Assembly: GCA_050249455.1 (NCBI GenBank)
Contig: JBFWQM010000135.1
Span: 1 to 14,768, forward strand
Reading direction: 5' to 3'
From: JBFWQM01 sp050249455
GTDB lineage: Bacteria > Pseudomonadota > Alphaproteobacteria > MPNO01 > VGEU01
DNA: 14,768 nt
The notes under the pieces were generated by a model. It was not told the origin of the DNA, ran no database searches, and worked only from the letters and a program-made list of their open reading frames with translations. Positions 1-6,873 of this stretch are shown piece by piece. Within the stretch, counting starts at the first letter, position 1. Each line of letters starts with the position of its first letter. Made by a program: the position numbers and the translations under genes.

Positions 1-123
1 CTGCGCCAGCATGCTCAGGTCGGCGCGGTCCCAGCCGTGCGTGGTCAGCTCGTTGACCGCCGCCTCAAGCGATTCGGCGGACTGGAACGTCGCCGTCATC
101 TCGCGAACCGTCTCGGCTGCCAT
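1..123 (-). CDS. Partial gene: N-terminus of a small stress-like protein
   Basis: Only the first 41 residues are in the window; the reading frame runs open off the left edge. It begins MAAETVREMTATFQSAESLE, followed by an AVNELTTHGWDR stretch. The start is the ATG at 123 (minus strand), preceded by a GAGGAAA ribosome binding site. The pattern of a short beta strand with 'TATF', then a helix rich in Ala and Glu ending in 'L...G..R.DLS.L', resembles the opening of small general-stress proteins of the YflT/17M type. The match is short and weak, so the family is a suggestion only. The gene reads away from the neighbouring metallo-hydrolase stop codon with a 74-base gap. It is on the same strand as that hydrolase and could be co-transcribed downstream of it. 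Function cannot be assigned from this fragment. Confidence 0.55.
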   Translation of the reverse strand, partial: MAAETVREMTATFQSAESLEAAVNELTTHGWDRADLSMLAQ

Positions 124-197
124 CGTTTCCTCGCTGCCTGTTCCAGCGAACGGAACGCAGGCGCCGCCGCATCGTTCCCGGACGGCGCCGGCCGCGG

Positions 198-1073
198 TCA
201 GGGGACTTCCCTGATCGGGATGCGCAGGTAGCGGGTGCCGTCGTCGTCCGGCGGCGGCAGACCGCCGGCGCGGATGTTCACCTGGATCGACGGCAGTAGC
301 AGCGTCGGCACCGCCAGGGTGGCGTCGCGCTTCTCGCGCATCGCCACGAAATCGTCCTCGCCGACGCCGTCGTGCACGTGGATGTTGCCCGCCCGCTCCG
401 CCGCCACCGTGGTCTCCCACGCAAAGGTGTCGCGGCCGGGGGCCTTGTAGTCGTGACACATGAAAAGGCGGGTTTCTGGCGGCAGCGCCAGCAGGCGGCG
501 GATGGAGCGATAGAGCGTGCGCGCGTCGCCGCCCGGGAAGTCGGCCCGCGCGGTGCCGTAGTCGGGCATGAACAGCGTGTCGCCGACGAAGACGGCGTCG
601 CCGATCCTGTAGGCGACGCAGGCCGGCGTGTGGCCCGGCGTATGGATCGTCTCGACGGTCAGCTCCCCGATCGCGAACCGCGCGCCGTCCTCCAGCAGCC
701 GGTCGAACTCGGCGCCCTCGCCCGATACGTCCTTGGCGTTGAACACCGGCCGGAAGATGCGCTGCACGTCGCGGATGTGGGCGCCGATCGCGACCCTTGC
801 GCCGGTCTTCGCACGGATGTGCGGCGCCGCGGTCAGGTGGTCGGCGTGGGCATGCGTCTCCAGCACCCAGTCGATGGCGATGCCGGCCTCGCGCGCGGCG
901 GCCAGGATGGCGTCAGCGCTGCGGGTCGACACCTTGCCCGACCGCTGCTCGAAGTCGAGCACGGGGTCGATCACCGCGCCGCGTCGCGTCGCGGGGTCGG
1001 AAACCAGGTAGCTGACGGTATTGGTCGGCTCGTCGAAGAAGGCCCGGATCACGGGTGCGGCGCGCCCGGTCAT
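198..1073 (-). CDS. MBL-fold hydrolase, persulfide dioxygenase-like (ETHE1/Blh type)
   Basis: This 291-residue protein has the complete metallo-beta-lactamase signature: THAHADH (His74, His76, Asp78, His79), His148 in HTPGHT, Asp165 in VGDTLF and His207 in MCHDY. The block MPDYGTAR.DFPGGD after Asp165 is typical of the glyoxalase-II-like branch that includes ETHE1 persulfide dioxygenases and the Blh proteins of bigR operons. These oxidise glutathione persulfide to sulfite with a mononuclear iron. I place the start at 1073, because GAGGGGAG lies about 7 bases upstream of that ATG. The longer frame from 1118 would begin inside the promoter region. The gene is divergent from a BigR-like repressor and a membrane rhodanese, which supports a sulfide or persulfide detoxification role. 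A generic glyoxalase-II hydrolase is the alternative. Activity and substrate are inferred from family and context. Confidence 0.85.
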   Translation of the reverse strand: MTGRAAPVIRAFFDEPTNTVSYLVSDPATRRGAVIDPVLDFEQRSGKVSTRSADAILAAAREAGIAIDWVLETHAHADHLTAAPHIRAKTGARVAIGAHIRDVQRIFRPVFNAKDVSGEGAEFDRLLEDGARFAIGELTVETIHTPGHTPACVAYRIGDAVFVGDTLFMPDYGTARADFPGGDARTLYRSIRRLLALPPETRLFMCHDYKAPGRDTFAWETTVAAERAGNIHVHDGVGEDDFVAMREKRDATLAVPTLLLPSIQVNIRAGGLPPPDDDGTRYLRIPIREVP

Positions 1074-1099
1074 GTCGCAACTCCCCTCGCTGGTGGCTC

Positions 1100-1128
1100 T
1101 TGACACGTATATAAGCATACACTAAATT
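1100..1128 (+). promoter_or_regulatory. Predicted sigma70 promoter of the ArsR-type regulator and rhodanese genes
   Basis: A consensus TTGACA (1100-1105) is followed after 17 bases by TAAATT (1123-1128), four of six matches to the -10 consensus. The start of transcription would fall about 20 bases before the ATG at 1156. The -10 element overlaps the left arm of the inverted repeat at 1123-1144, which is the arrangement expected for autorepression. The AT-rich tract stands out sharply against the GC-rich surroundings. Confidence 0.6.
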
Positions 1129-1136
1129 AGCTTCAA
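1108..1136 (-). promoter_or_regulatory. Predicted sigma70 promoter of the MBL hydrolase gene
   Basis: Read on the minus strand, TTGAAG (1136-1131) and TATATA (1113-1108) are separated by exactly 17 bases. Transcription would start roughly 25 to 30 bases upstream of the ATG at 1073. The -35 hexamer lies wholly inside the inverted-repeat operator, so a bound repressor would block it. This is predicted from sequence only. Confidence 0.5.
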
Positions 1137-1144
1137 CTAATTTA
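1123..1144. promoter_or_regulatory. Inverted-repeat operator between the divergent sulfur genes
   Basis: Two perfect 8-base arms, TAAATTAG and CTAATTTA, are separated by the 6-base spacer CTTCAA. The site overlaps the -10 of the plus-strand promoter and contains the -35 of the minus-strand promoter, so one bound dimer could silence both directions. BigR, YgaV and SqrR proteins are known to bind AT-rich palindromes over their own promoters. Assignment of this site to the adjacent regulator is an inference from position and symmetry. Confidence 0.6.
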
Positions 1145-1155
1145 TTGGAGCTTCG

Positions 1156-1473
1156 ATGCCCACCGCCGCGCCCTCCCTGGAAGCCTTCGAGGCGAACGCC
1201 GCGGAAGTCGGCGCCGTGATGCGCGCGCTCGCCAACGAGCGGCGGCTGATGATCCTGTGCCGGCTGGTCGAGCGGCGGGAGGCGTCGGTGAACACGCTGG
1301 CGGCGGAGATCGGACTGGGCCAGTCGGCGACCTCGCAGCACCTCGCGAAGATGCGGGAGGAGGGGATCGTCGCCTACCGGCGCGACGGCCAGACCCTGTG
1401 GTACCGCATCGCCGACCCGCGCATCGCCCGCATCCTGAAACTGCTGCACGACCTCTATTGCCGTGGCGATTGA
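1156..1473 (+). CDS. bigR: ArsR-family persulfide-sensing repressor, BigR/YgaV/SqrR-like
   Basis: This 105-residue winged-helix repressor has the ArsR core: LANERRLMILCRL (helices 2-3), the recognition segment LGQSATSQHLAKMREEG, and the wing YRRDGQTLWYRI. It carries exactly two cysteines, Cys35 in MILCRL and Cys102 in the C-terminal LYC. Their location and 67-residue spacing match the cysteine pair through which BigR and SqrR sense sulfane sulfur. No metal-type cysteine cluster (CxCxxC) of the ArsR/SmtB metal sensors is seen. The ATG at 1156 has GGAG 5 bases upstream. The next gene starts 27 bases after the stop and encodes a YgaP-like rhodanese, as in the E. coli ygaVP pair. It probably represses both its own operon and the divergent metallo-hydrolase through the palindrome just upstream. 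The sensor class is well supported by the cysteines; the ligand is inferred. Confidence 0.85.
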   Translation: MPTAAPSLEAFEANAAEVGAVMRALANERRLMILCRLVERREASVNTLAAEIGLGQSATSQHLAKMREEGIVAYRRDGQTLWYRIADPRIARILKLLHDLYCRGD

Positions 1474-1500
1474 CCGCCGGCCACGCGAAGGAGCCCTGCC

Positions 1501-2022
1501 ATGCCGCTGCCCCTGATCACCCCCGCAGACGCCAGGCGCCTGATCGAGAACGGCGCCGTCCTGGTCGACGTGCGCGAGCCCGCCGAGTACGCGCGCGAAC
1601 ACATTCCCGGCGCCGTCAACCGCGCGCTCGGCACGCTGGACGGCGGCCCGGTCGCGCCCGGCGCGCCGGCGGTCGTCTTCCACTGCAAGAGCGACGGCCG
1701 CACGCGGGCCAACGCCGACCGCCTGGCCGCTGCGGCCGGGGCGGACGCCTATATCCTGGGCGGCGGCATCGATGCCTGGCGCGCCGCCGGCTTGCCGACC
1801 AAGGTGGACCGCCGCCAGCCGATCGACATCATGCGCCAGGTCCAGATCGCCGCCGGCAGCCTGATCGTCGCCGGCGGCGCGCTCGGCTTCCTGGTCGATC
1901 CGGCGTGGTTCTGGCTGCCGGTCGCGGTCGGGGCCGGGCTGGTCTTCGCGGGGGTGTCCGGCACCTGCGGGATGGCCAGCCTGCTGCGCCGCATGCCCTG
2001 GAATCGCGTCGCGGCGCAATAA
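1501..2022 (+). CDS. ygaP: YgaP-like membrane-anchored rhodanese (rhodanese + DUF2892)
   Basis: A single rhodanese domain occupies about residues 3-100. It has the CH2A-like LVDVREPAEY motif and the active-site loop HCKSDGRT, with the persulfide-forming Cys62. It ends in the usual GGIDAWRAAGLP. A DUF2892 module follows, starting MRQVQIAAG, with two membrane helices at about 116-132 and 136-153 and closing with CGMASLLRRMPWN. This architecture and length (173 residues) are those of E. coli YgaP, an inner-membrane sulfurtransferase with its catalytic domain in the cytoplasm. A GAAGGAG ribosome binding site precedes the ATG. It lies directly behind the BigR/YgaV-like repressor, so it is probably induced by reactive sulfur together with it. 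It would move sulfane sulfur to or from the persulfide dioxygenase-like protein encoded divergently. The physiological acceptor is unknown. Confidence 0.9.
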   Translation: MPLPLITPADARRLIENGAVLVDVREPAEYAREHIPGAVNRALGTLDGGPVAPGAPAVVFHCKSDGRTRANADRLAAAAGADAYILGGGIDAWRAAGLPTKVDRRQPIDIMRQVQIAAGSLIVAGGALGFLVDPAWFWLPVAVGAGLVFAGVSGTCGMASLLRRMPWNRVAAQ

Positions 2023-2120
2023 TCGCCTCGCCGGGACGGGGCCGCGACCCTATATCGGAATCATTCCGCCCCGATTCGCCTGCCGCCCGATTCTGCGAGA
2101 ATTCCGCCGGCCGGGTTGGC

Positions 2121-2126
2121 TATGAT
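2121..2126 (+). promoter_or_regulatory. Possible -10 element for the ABC exporter operon
   Basis: TATGAT matches five of six bases of the -10 consensus and lies about 47 bases before the GTG start favoured for the first ABC gene. No convincing -35 hexamer was found 16-18 bases upstream. A short CGGAA-tca-TTCCG inverted repeat sits at 2056-2068 in the same 150-base intergenic region. Low confidence. Confidence 0.3.
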
Positions 2127-2172
2127 CGCGCCCGGGGCAGGCTCGCGACAACTGGGCGCAGAGAGTGACAGC

Positions 2173-4068
2173 GTGACGAACGGCACGTCGCCGCCGGGCG
2201 AGACGACCAGGAGCGAACGGCCGCGTGCCTACGCCCGGACCTACGACGGACTGCCCGACGGCGCCCAGGCGGGGGTCGGCGGCGACGCGCGCATCCTGTG
2301 GCGGATCTGCCGGCTGGCGCTGCGCTACCGCTGGCGGATCGCGATCGCCGTGGCGGCCACGGTCATCGCCGCGCTGTTCCAGCTCGTCATCCCGCGGCTG
2401 CTGGGCGAATCGGTGAACTACGCCCTCGGCCTCCTGCAGGGCGGCGCGGCCTCGCGCGAGGCGGCGCAGGCGGCGCTGTTCCACGCCGCGCTCCTCCTGT
2501 TCGGCGCCTCGGTGGCGCGCGGGGCGTTCACCCTGGTCCACAACTATGTCGGGGAGTCGGTGGGCCACCATGTTGCCTACGACCTGCGGCTCGCGTTCTA
2601 CGACAAGCTGCAGCACCTCAGCTTCGGCTTCCACGACCGCGTCCACACCGGCGAGCTGATCACCCGCGGGATGCTCGACCTCGACGGCGTGCGGATGTTC
2701 GTCAACACCGGGCCGTTGCGCGTGCTGCTGCTCGCCATCCTCGTCGGCGTCGGCGCATGGCTGCTGATTTCGGCCGATCCCGTGCTCGGCCTGCTCAGCC
2801 TCAGCTTCGTGCCGTTCGTCGCCTGGAACTCGTTCACCGTGCGGCTCCGCCTGCGCTACCTGTGGAACCTGCTGCAGGACAAGATGGGCGTCCTCGGCCG
2901 CATCATGGACGAGAACCTGACCGGCATCCGCGTCGTGCGCGCCTTCGGCGCCGAACGGCACGAGATGGCGCGCTACGATGCGGCGGCCGACGACGCGATG
3001 GCGCTGTCCGACCGTCGCATCGGCATCCGCGTCGCCTCAACCACGGCGATGAGCTTCGCCTATTTCGTCGCGATGGGCCTGGTCCTGTGGGTCGGCGGCA
3101 TGCGGGTCATCGACGGCGCGATGACGGTCGGCAAGCTGACCGAGTTCCTGACCTACATCACCATCCTGCAGGCGCCGGTGCGCCAGCTCGGCCTGGTGGT
3201 CAACTCGTTCGCGCGGGCGACCTCGTGCGGCGCGCGGCTGTTCGCCGTGCTCGACCTGGAGCCGGAGATCCGCGACCGTCCCGGCGCGCGGCCGCTCGCC
3301 ACGACCGGCGGCACGGTGCGGTTCGAGGACGTGTCCTTCGCCTATGCCGGCGGCCCGCCGGTGCTGCGGAACGTGTCGTTCGAGGTCCGCCGCGGCCGGA
3401 CGCTCGGCATCGTCGGCCCGCCCGGCAGCGGCAAGTCCACGATCGCGCACCTGTTGCCGCGCTACTACGACCCGACCGGCGGACGCATCGCGATCGACGG
3501 CCAGGACATCCGTGACGTGACGCTCGAATCGCTGCGCCGCGCCGTGGTCGTGGTGCAGCAGGACACCTTCCTGTTCACCGCGTCGCTGGAGAACAACATC
3601 GCCTATGGCGAGCCGTGGGCCGACGACGAGACCGTCCAGGACGCGGCGTCGCTGGCCCAGATCGACGGCTTCGTCGGCGCGCTGCCGGAAGGCTACCGCA
3701 CCCTGGTCGGCGAACGCGGCGTGTCGCTGTCCGGCGGGCAGCGCCAGCGCGTCGCCATTGCCCGCGCCGCCATGCTGCGCCCGGCGGTCCTGGTGTTCGA
3801 CGATTCGATGGCCGCGATCGACGCCGGCACGGAGCGGCGCATCCGCCAGGCGCTGCGCGCCCATGCCGCCGACTGCGCGACCGTCGTTATCTCGCACCGC
3901 CTCGGCGCGCTGGCCCATGCCGACGAGATCCTGTTCCTGGAAGACGGCCAGGTGGTGGAGCGGGGCAGCCACGAGGCGCTGATCGCCGCCGGCGGCCGCT
4001 ACGCCGCCCTGTTCGCGCTGCAGAGCCGCGACCCGTCGCCGGTGCTGGTCGGCGAGGCGGCAAAATGA
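2173..4068 (+). CDS. ABC exporter half-transporter, degenerate-site subunit
   Basis: This is a type IV (B-family) half transporter of 631 residues: a six-helix membrane domain at about 45-325, then a nucleotide-binding domain. Visible motifs are Walker A GPPGSGKS (415-422), Q-loop Gln463, canonical signature LSGGQ (519-523), Walker B ending in Asp543 and switch His575. The catalytic position after Walker B is Asp544 instead of Glu (VFDDSMAAID), a hallmark of the non-hydrolysing site in heterodimeric exporters such as TM287/288 and BmrCD. I chose the GTG at 2173, preceded by GAGAG at a 7-base distance. An ATG at 2122 is in frame but lies inside a likely -10 element and lacks a clear binding site, so the start is uncertain. 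The gene overlaps the next ABC gene by 4 bases (ATGA). Substrate unknown; lipid or drug export is typical for the family. Confidence 0.88.
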   Translation: MTNGTSPPGETTRSERPRAYARTYDGLPDGAQAGVGGDARILWRICRLALRYRWRIAIAVAATVIAALFQLVIPRLLGESVNYALGLLQGGAASREAAQAALFHAALLLFGASVARGAFTLVHNYVGESVGHHVAYDLRLAFYDKLQHLSFGFHDRVHTGELITRGMLDLDGVRMFVNTGPLRVLLLAILVGVGAWLLISADPVLGLLSLSFVPFVAWNSFTVRLRLRYLWNLLQDKMGVLGRIMDENLTGIRVVRAFGAERHEMARYDAAADDAMALSDRRIGIRVASTTAMSFAYFVAMGLVLWVGGMRVIDGAMTVGKLTEFLTYITILQAPVRQLGLVVNSFARATSCGARLFAVLDLEPEIRDRPGARPLATTGGTVRFEDVSFAYAGGPPVLRNVSFEVRRGRTLGIVGPPGSGKSTIAHLLPRYYDPTGGRIAIDGQDIRDVTLESLRRAVVVVQQDTFLFTASLENNIAYGEPWADDETVQDAASLAQIDGFVGALPEGYRTLVGERGVSLSGGQRQRVAIARAAMLRPAVLVFDDSMAAIDAGTERRIRQALRAHAADCATVVISHRLGALAHADEILFLEDGQVVERGSHEALIAAGGRYAALFALQSRDPSPVLVGEAAK

Positions 4069-5936
4069 CCGCGCTGCCCAACGATGCGATGCCGCCGCGC
4101 GCGGTGGTCGGCTCGCAGATCAGCCGCGACGAGGAGATGTTCGGCGCCGCCTTCAACGGCCGCGTGGTGCGCCGCTTCCTGTCCTATGTCCGTCCCTACC
4201 GCCACCGCATCTACGTCGCGCTGGCCGCGGTGGTGGTGTTCACCGCCGCGCAGCTCGCCATTCCGCTGGTGATCCGCCACGCCATCGACGACGCGATCGT
4301 CGGCGGCGGCGGGCCCGATGTCATGTCGCTCGCGGTCGCGGCGTTCTTCACGCTGGTGGTGGTCAACCACGCCGCGAGCTGGATCCAGGACCGCCTAGTC
4401 GGGCTGACCGGCGAGCGGGTGATCTTCGAGCTGCGCCGGTCGATGTTCGCGCACCTTCAGGAGGTCGCGCTCGCCTTCATGGACCGCACCGAGGTTGGGC
4501 GAATGATGTCGCGGCTGCAGGGCGACGTGAACGCGCTGCAGGAGTTCCTGGAGAACACGATCGCCGCCTTCGGCGACCTCCTGCTCCTGGTCGGCATCAT
4601 CGTCATCATGGTGGCGCTCGACCTGCAGCTCGGCCTCCTCACCCTCGCCGTGGTGCCGGCGCTGTTCGTGGTGCGGATGATCTGGCTGCCGCGGGCGCGG
4701 GTGGTGTTCCGCCGCGCGCGCGAGACCAACTCGATCGCCAACGGCGCGCTGGCGGAAGGCATCCACGCCGTACGCACCGTCCAGGGCATGCGGCGCGAGC
4801 CGGTCAACTTCACGCTCTACGCCGAGAAGGCGCAGGAGAACCTGCGCGCCCACCTGCGCTCGGCCGCCTACGCGCAGGTGATGGTGCCGATCGTCGATAC
4901 GCTGACCGGCGCGGCGATGGCGACCGTGGTGGTCCTCGGCGGCGCGATGGTACTGGACCGCACGCTGGACGTCGGCGTCATGGTCGCGTTCCTGTTCTAC
5001 GTGCAGCGCTTCTTCGACCCGATCCGCACCTTGACCATCCAGTACAGCGTCATGCAGCGCGCGATGGCGTCCGGCACCCGCATCTTCGAGGTGCTGGACG
5101 TGCCCAAGACCATCGCCGACAAGCCCGACGCGCTCGACCCGCCGGCGATCCGCGGCGCGATCGAGCTGCGCCACGTCACCTTCGGCTACGTCCGGAACCA
5201 GCCGGTGCTGAAGGACATCAGCTTCGCCGTCGCGCCGGGCGAGACGGTGGCGCTGGTCGGCCCGACCGGCTCGGGCAAGACCAGCATCACTGCGCTGCTG
5301 CACCGGTTCTACGACGTGTGGGACGGCCAAGTGCTGATCGACGGCCGCGACGTGCGCGACTATGCCCGCGACGCGCTCGGCCGCCACATCGCCATGGTGC
5401 TGCAGGACCCGTTCCTGTTCACCGGCACGATCTTCGAGAACATCCGCTACCGCACCGGGGAGGCGACCCGCGCCGACGTGGAGCGGGCGGCCCGCACCGT
5501 CGGCGCGCACGACTTCATCGAATCGCTGCCCGACGGCTACGACACGGTGCTGGACCAGCAGGGGCGCAACCTGTCGCTCGGCCAGCGCCAGCTGCTGTCG
5601 TTCGCCCGCGCGCTGGTGGCCGACGCCCGCATCCTGATCCTCGACGAGGCGACGGCCAACATCGACTCCTATACCGAGCGCCGCATCCAGGTCGCGCTCA
5701 AGCGCCTGCTGGAAGGCCGCACCGGCGTCGTCATCGCCCATCGCCTGGCGACCATCCGCGGCGCCGACCGCATTGTCGTGCTGCAGGAAGGCCGCATCGT
5801 GGAGACCGGCACGCATGAGGCCCTGATGGCCGCCGGCGGCCTCTACGCCCGGCTCTATTCGCTCAACTACGCCTCGTTCGACGACGTGCCGGACGAGCTC
5901 GTGCAGGCGGCGCTGGCGGCGCCGGGCCGGACCTAG
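4065..5936 (+). CDS. ABC exporter half-transporter, catalytic-site subunit
   Basis: This is the partner half transporter, 623 residues, with membrane helices across about 40-325 and a C-terminal nucleotide-binding domain. It has Walker A GPTGSGKT (399-406), Q-loop Gln447, Walker B LILDE with catalytic Glu528, and switch His559. Its signature motif is LSLGQ (503-507) instead of LSGGQ. In the heterodimer this altered signature would face the Walker motifs of the upstream subunit, whose catalytic Glu is replaced by Asp. Both defects therefore fall in the same ATP site, leaving the second site fully canonical. The ATG is at 4065, overlapping the previous stop as ATGA, with GAGGCGG upstream; this implies translational coupling and equal stoichiometry. 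The cargo is unknown. No accessory periplasmic adaptor or outer-membrane gene is adjacent, so it probably acts alone in the inner membrane. Confidence 0.9.
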   Translation: MTALPNDAMPPRAVVGSQISRDEEMFGAAFNGRVVRRFLSYVRPYRHRIYVALAAVVVFTAAQLAIPLVIRHAIDDAIVGGGGPDVMSLAVAAFFTLVVVNHAASWIQDRLVGLTGERVIFELRRSMFAHLQEVALAFMDRTEVGRMMSRLQGDVNALQEFLENTIAAFGDLLLLVGIIVIMVALDLQLGLLTLAVVPALFVVRMIWLPRARVVFRRARETNSIANGALAEGIHAVRTVQGMRREPVNFTLYAEKAQENLRAHLRSAAYAQVMVPIVDTLTGAAMATVVVLGGAMVLDRTLDVGVMVAFLFYVQRFFDPIRTLTIQYSVMQRAMASGTRIFEVLDVPKTIADKPDALDPPAIRGAIELRHVTFGYVRNQPVLKDISFAVAPGETVALVGPTGSGKTSITALLHRFYDVWDGQVLIDGRDVRDYARDALGRHIAMVLQDPFLFTGTIFENIRYRTGEATRADVERAARTVGAHDFIESLPDGYDTVLDQQGRNLSLGQRQLLSFARALVADARILILDEATANIDSYTERRIQVALKRLLEGRTGVVIAHRLATIRGADRIVVLQEGRIVETGTHEALMAAGGLYARLYSLNYASFDDVPDELVQAALAAPGRT

Positions 5937-5941
5937 CCGCC

Positions 5942-5970
5942 TTCCAACCGGCCCGGCTGCATCCTATAGT
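5942..5970 (+). promoter_or_regulatory. Possible promoter before the P-II gene
   Basis: TATAGT (5965-5970) lies 30 bases before the P-II ATG. A poor -35 candidate, TTCCAA (5942-5947), sits 17 bases upstream. Only the -10 is convincing. No sigma54-type GG-N10-GC element was found in this 63-base gap, so nitrogen control through RpoN is not evident here. Confidence 0.35.
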
Positions 5971-5999
5971 CATCGGCAGCGGCGGACGAGAGGTGCGTC

Positions 6000-6338
6000 A
6001 TGAAGCTGATCATCGCGATCATCAAGCCGGCGCGGCTCGACATGGTGCGCGAGGCGCTGTCGGCCGTCGGCGTCGAAGGCATGACGGCTTCGGAAGTGAA
6101 GGGCTTCGGCCGCCAGAAGGGCCAGGCCGAGATCTACCGCGGGGCGGAGTACCACGTCGCCTTCGTGCCCAAGGTGAAGCTGGAGATCGTGGTCGAGGAG
6201 GCGCGGCTCGACACGACCATCGACGCCATCTGCAAGGCCGCCCACACCAACCGCATCGGCGACGGCAAGATCTTCGTGCTCGACGTCGAGCAGGCGATGC
6301 GCATCCGCACCGGCGAGACTGGCCGCGACGCGCTCTAG
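6000..6338 (+). CDS. P-II family nitrogen regulatory protein (GlnK/GlnB-like)
   Basis: The 112-residue length and motifs are those of a complete P-II signal protein. It starts MKLIIAIIKP. The T-loop has the YRGAEY signature with Tyr51, the residue uridylylated by GlnD in proteobacteria. The B-loop reads TNRIGDGKIFV, where TGRIGDGKIFV is usual, and the C-loop has RIRTGETG. These trimers bind ATP/ADP and 2-oxoglutarate and control targets such as ammonium channels or glutamine synthetase adenylylation. The MKLI start is closer to GlnK than to GlnB, but no amtB or glnA gene lies beside it, so I give no symbol. The start ATG has AGAGG 7 bases upstream. It follows the ABC operon after 63 bases and precedes a cupin gene by 24 bases. 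It could therefore be an orphan paralogue, or transcribed with the downstream genes. Confidence 0.9.
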   Translation: MKLIIAIIKPARLDMVREALSAVGVEGMTASEVKGFGRQKGQAEIYRGAEYHVAFVPKVKLEIVVEEARLDTTIDAICKAAHTNRIGDGKIFVLDVEQAMRIRTGETGRDAL

Positions 6339-6362
6339 CTATCATAAGTCCAGGGAGGCAGC

Positions 6363-6863
6363 ATGACGGATGCGGCGAAGCCGATCCGCCGCGTGGTGAC
6401 CGGCCACGACGGCAACAACGTGGCGAAGGTGATGACGGACGGGCCGGCGACCAACGCGAAGTTTCCCGGCAATGGCGTCGTCTCGACCATGATCTGGTGC
6501 ACCGACGGCGCGCCGGCCGAGATCCCGGTCGGCGAGACGTTCGAGGACATGGGCACGCGCGTCCTCGGCACGCCGCCGCCGCCGCACGGCACCCGCTTCG
6601 CCATCATCGACTTCCCGCCCGGCGCGCCCAGCCGGATGCACCGGACCGAGACGGTGGACTACGTCCTGGTGCTCGCGGGCGAGATCGACATGGACATGGA
6701 CGATTCCACCGTCCACCTGAAGGCAGGCGACGTGATGGTCCAGCGCGGCACCAACCACGCTTGGGTCAACCGCAGCGCGGCGCCGGCGCGGGTCGCCTTC
6801 GTGCTGATCGACGCCAAGCCGCTCGGCATCGGCCACGCCGTGGCGCCCCAGGGCAATGCGTGA
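6363..6863 (+). CDS. Cupin-domain protein, paralogue 1
   Basis: This 166-residue single-domain cupin has an N-terminal region RRVVTGHDGNN, a Pro-rich turn (GTPPPPHGTRF), then the barrel. The first cupin motif reads HRTETVDYVLVLAGE, with His93 at the usual ligand position. The second histidine of the canonical HxH is replaced by Thr95, and the usual Glu is Asp98. The second motif is GDVMVQRGTNHAWVN with His132. The protein may bind metal weakly or through a reduced ligand set, or serve as a non-metal binding cupin. AGGGAGG lies just upstream of the ATG. A second copy of the family is encoded at 8435-8872 with the same motif variants. Relatives of this family occur near catabolic oxidoreductases, but I know of no established reaction. 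Its stop overlaps the region just before the next gene, suggesting co-transcription. Confidence 0.85.
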   Translation: MTDAAKPIRRVVTGHDGNNVAKVMTDGPATNAKFPGNGVVSTMIWCTDGAPAEIPVGETFEDMGTRVLGTPPPPHGTRFAIIDFPPGAPSRMHRTETVDYVLVLAGEIDMDMDDSTVHLKAGDVMVQRGTNHAWVNRSAAPARVAFVLIDAKPLGIGHAVAPQGNA

Positions 6864-6873
6864 GGAGACAGAG

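Noticed and set aside
913..2019. Long minus-strand open frame across the repressor and rhodanese genes
   Set aside because: It is antisense to two genes with clear family motifs; the composition is the Arg/Gly/Ala-rich shadow typical of GC-rich DNA.
2056..2068. CGGAA-tca-TTCCG as an operator for the ABC operon
   Set aside because: Five-base arms are too short to support on their own in a GC-rich intergenic region; noted only as part of the upstream region.
4395..5816. 473-codon minus-strand open frame
   Set aside because: It is entirely antisense to the second ABC gene, has no recognisable motif and is rich in His, Gln and Arg as expected for a complementary frame.
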